This document shows positions 63,806 to 64,000 of a stretch of DNA of 64,000 nucleotides, in pieces. The first letter of the stretch is position 1. The number at the start of each line of letters is the position of its first letter. The stretch is from Clostridium sulfidigenes. GTDB lineage: Bacteria > Bacillota > Clostridia > Clostridiales > Clostridiaceae. The translations under genes were made by a program, and so were the position numbers. The notes beneath the pieces were generated by a model. The model was given only the letters and a program-made list of their open reading frames with translations. It made no database searches and was not told the DNA's origin. The stretch is from positions 38,801 to 102,800 of the forward strand of contig NZ_JPMD01000032.1 of the NCBI RefSeq assembly GCF_000732635.1, given 5' to 3'.

Positions 63806-64000
63806 GAGCCTGTGAAAAAAAGTCTGTAAATTACAAATAATAGCAGCTTTCTATGATAAAATAAATATATCATGGGAGGCTGTTTTTATGGTGAAAAGAA
63901 AAGAAAGATTAAGCGAAGGAAAAAAGAATATCATAGCAGATTTAATTAGAGAATATGACATTCAATCTGCAGAAGATATTCAAGATGCATTAAAAGACTT
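63806..64000 (+). mobile_element. IS256-family insertion sequence, left end
   Basis: Terminal repeat GAGCCTGTGAAAAAAAGTCT... at 63806-63834 and a transposase gene start at 63888. The element continues beyond the window. Its other end type is found alone at 44293-44321. Confidence 0.8.
63888..64000 (+). CDS. IS256/Mutator-family transposase, N-terminal part
   Basis: GGGAGGC precedes ATG at 63888. The visible 38 residues, MVKRKERLSEGKKNIIADLI followed by REYDIQSAEDIQDALKDL, match the start of IS256-type transposases. The DDE domain lies outside the window. Confidence 0.82.
   Translation, partial: MVKRKERLSEGKKNIIADLIREYDIQSAEDIQDALKD

Noticed and set aside
1..64000. CRISPR array
   Set aside because: No short direct repeats with regular spacers were seen; the repeated units are kilobases apart.
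1..64000. tRNA or rRNA genes
   Set aside because: No cloverleaf, CCA-ended or rRNA-like G+C-rich segment was noticed by reading; a tRNAscan would settle it.

Overview
The window reads as the chromosome of a spore-forming, low-G+C Clostridium-like Firmicute. Supporting signs are AT-rich sequence with strong purine-rich ribosome sites, clostridial families (CD3324, DUF3189, TIGR04076, DUF6179/DUF6323, PadR/DUF2812), a SpoIID-like spore-cortex-type protein and a CgeB-family (spore maturation) glycosyltransferase. No rRNA, tRNA or CRISPR array was seen. The species cannot be fixed from the sequence.

Layout. 1-1089: 5' part of a dGTPase. 1.4-8.9 kb: HNH nuclease, SNF2-type helicase, PLD-type phosphodiesterase and an unknown protein, a candidate defence locus with three homopolymer frameshifts. 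9.3-20 kb: minus-strand accessory genes (membrane protein, HEAT-repeat protein, several GNAT acetyltransferases, NERD nuclease-like protein, LprI-like lipoprotein, PHP hydrolase, VOC protein). 20-28.7 kb: small regulatory pairs (PadR/DUF2812, WYL/VOC), peptidase E, methyltransferase, DUF6179/DUF6323, TIGR04076 and an interrupted Rpn nuclease. 28.9-37.5 kb: D-cysteine desulfhydrase/ACC deaminase family, an N-acetylhexosamine salvage operon (kinase, nucleotidyltransferase, Gfo/Idh) facing an AraC regulator, a WYL regulator with a GyrI-like protein, and a bile-salt-hydrolase-family fragment. 37.5-49 kb: membrane protein, DUF3795, IS200 remnant, deoxyinosine glycosylase, HxlR/nitroreductase, SEC-C methionine aminopeptidase, a ClpP1-type protease with an Asn in the triad, double GNAT, LytTR/LiaF-like pair and a serine hydrolase. 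49.4-55.1 kb: a six-gene plus-strand glycan cluster, visibly richer in G+C than its surroundings, with a complete-looking LpxC. 55.3-64 kb: SpoIID-like/peptidoglycan-binding protein, chemotaxis receptor, gene fragments, sigma/anti-sigma pair and the start of an IS256-family transposase.

Two themes stand out. First, LpxC, normally the committed enzyme of Gram-negative lipid A synthesis, sits here with CgeB-like, WbqC, FemAB-like, Gfo/Idh and ATP-grasp genes plus a DegT aminotransferase tail. This suggests an undescribed deacetylated amino-sugar glycoconjugate, possibly of the spore surface. Second, the first 39 kb carry a family of about 115-base modules, all in the same orientation. Each is a transcription terminator hairpin followed by a sigma-A-like promoter with an exact 17-base spacer. 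Six complete copies sit upstream of unrelated minus-strand genes, and further half copies are tied to whole or decayed Rpn nuclease genes. They look like mobile cassette boundaries in a mosaic, decaying accessory region with many gene fragments (HNH, Rpn, UvrA, WYL, GNAT, BSH, IS200).
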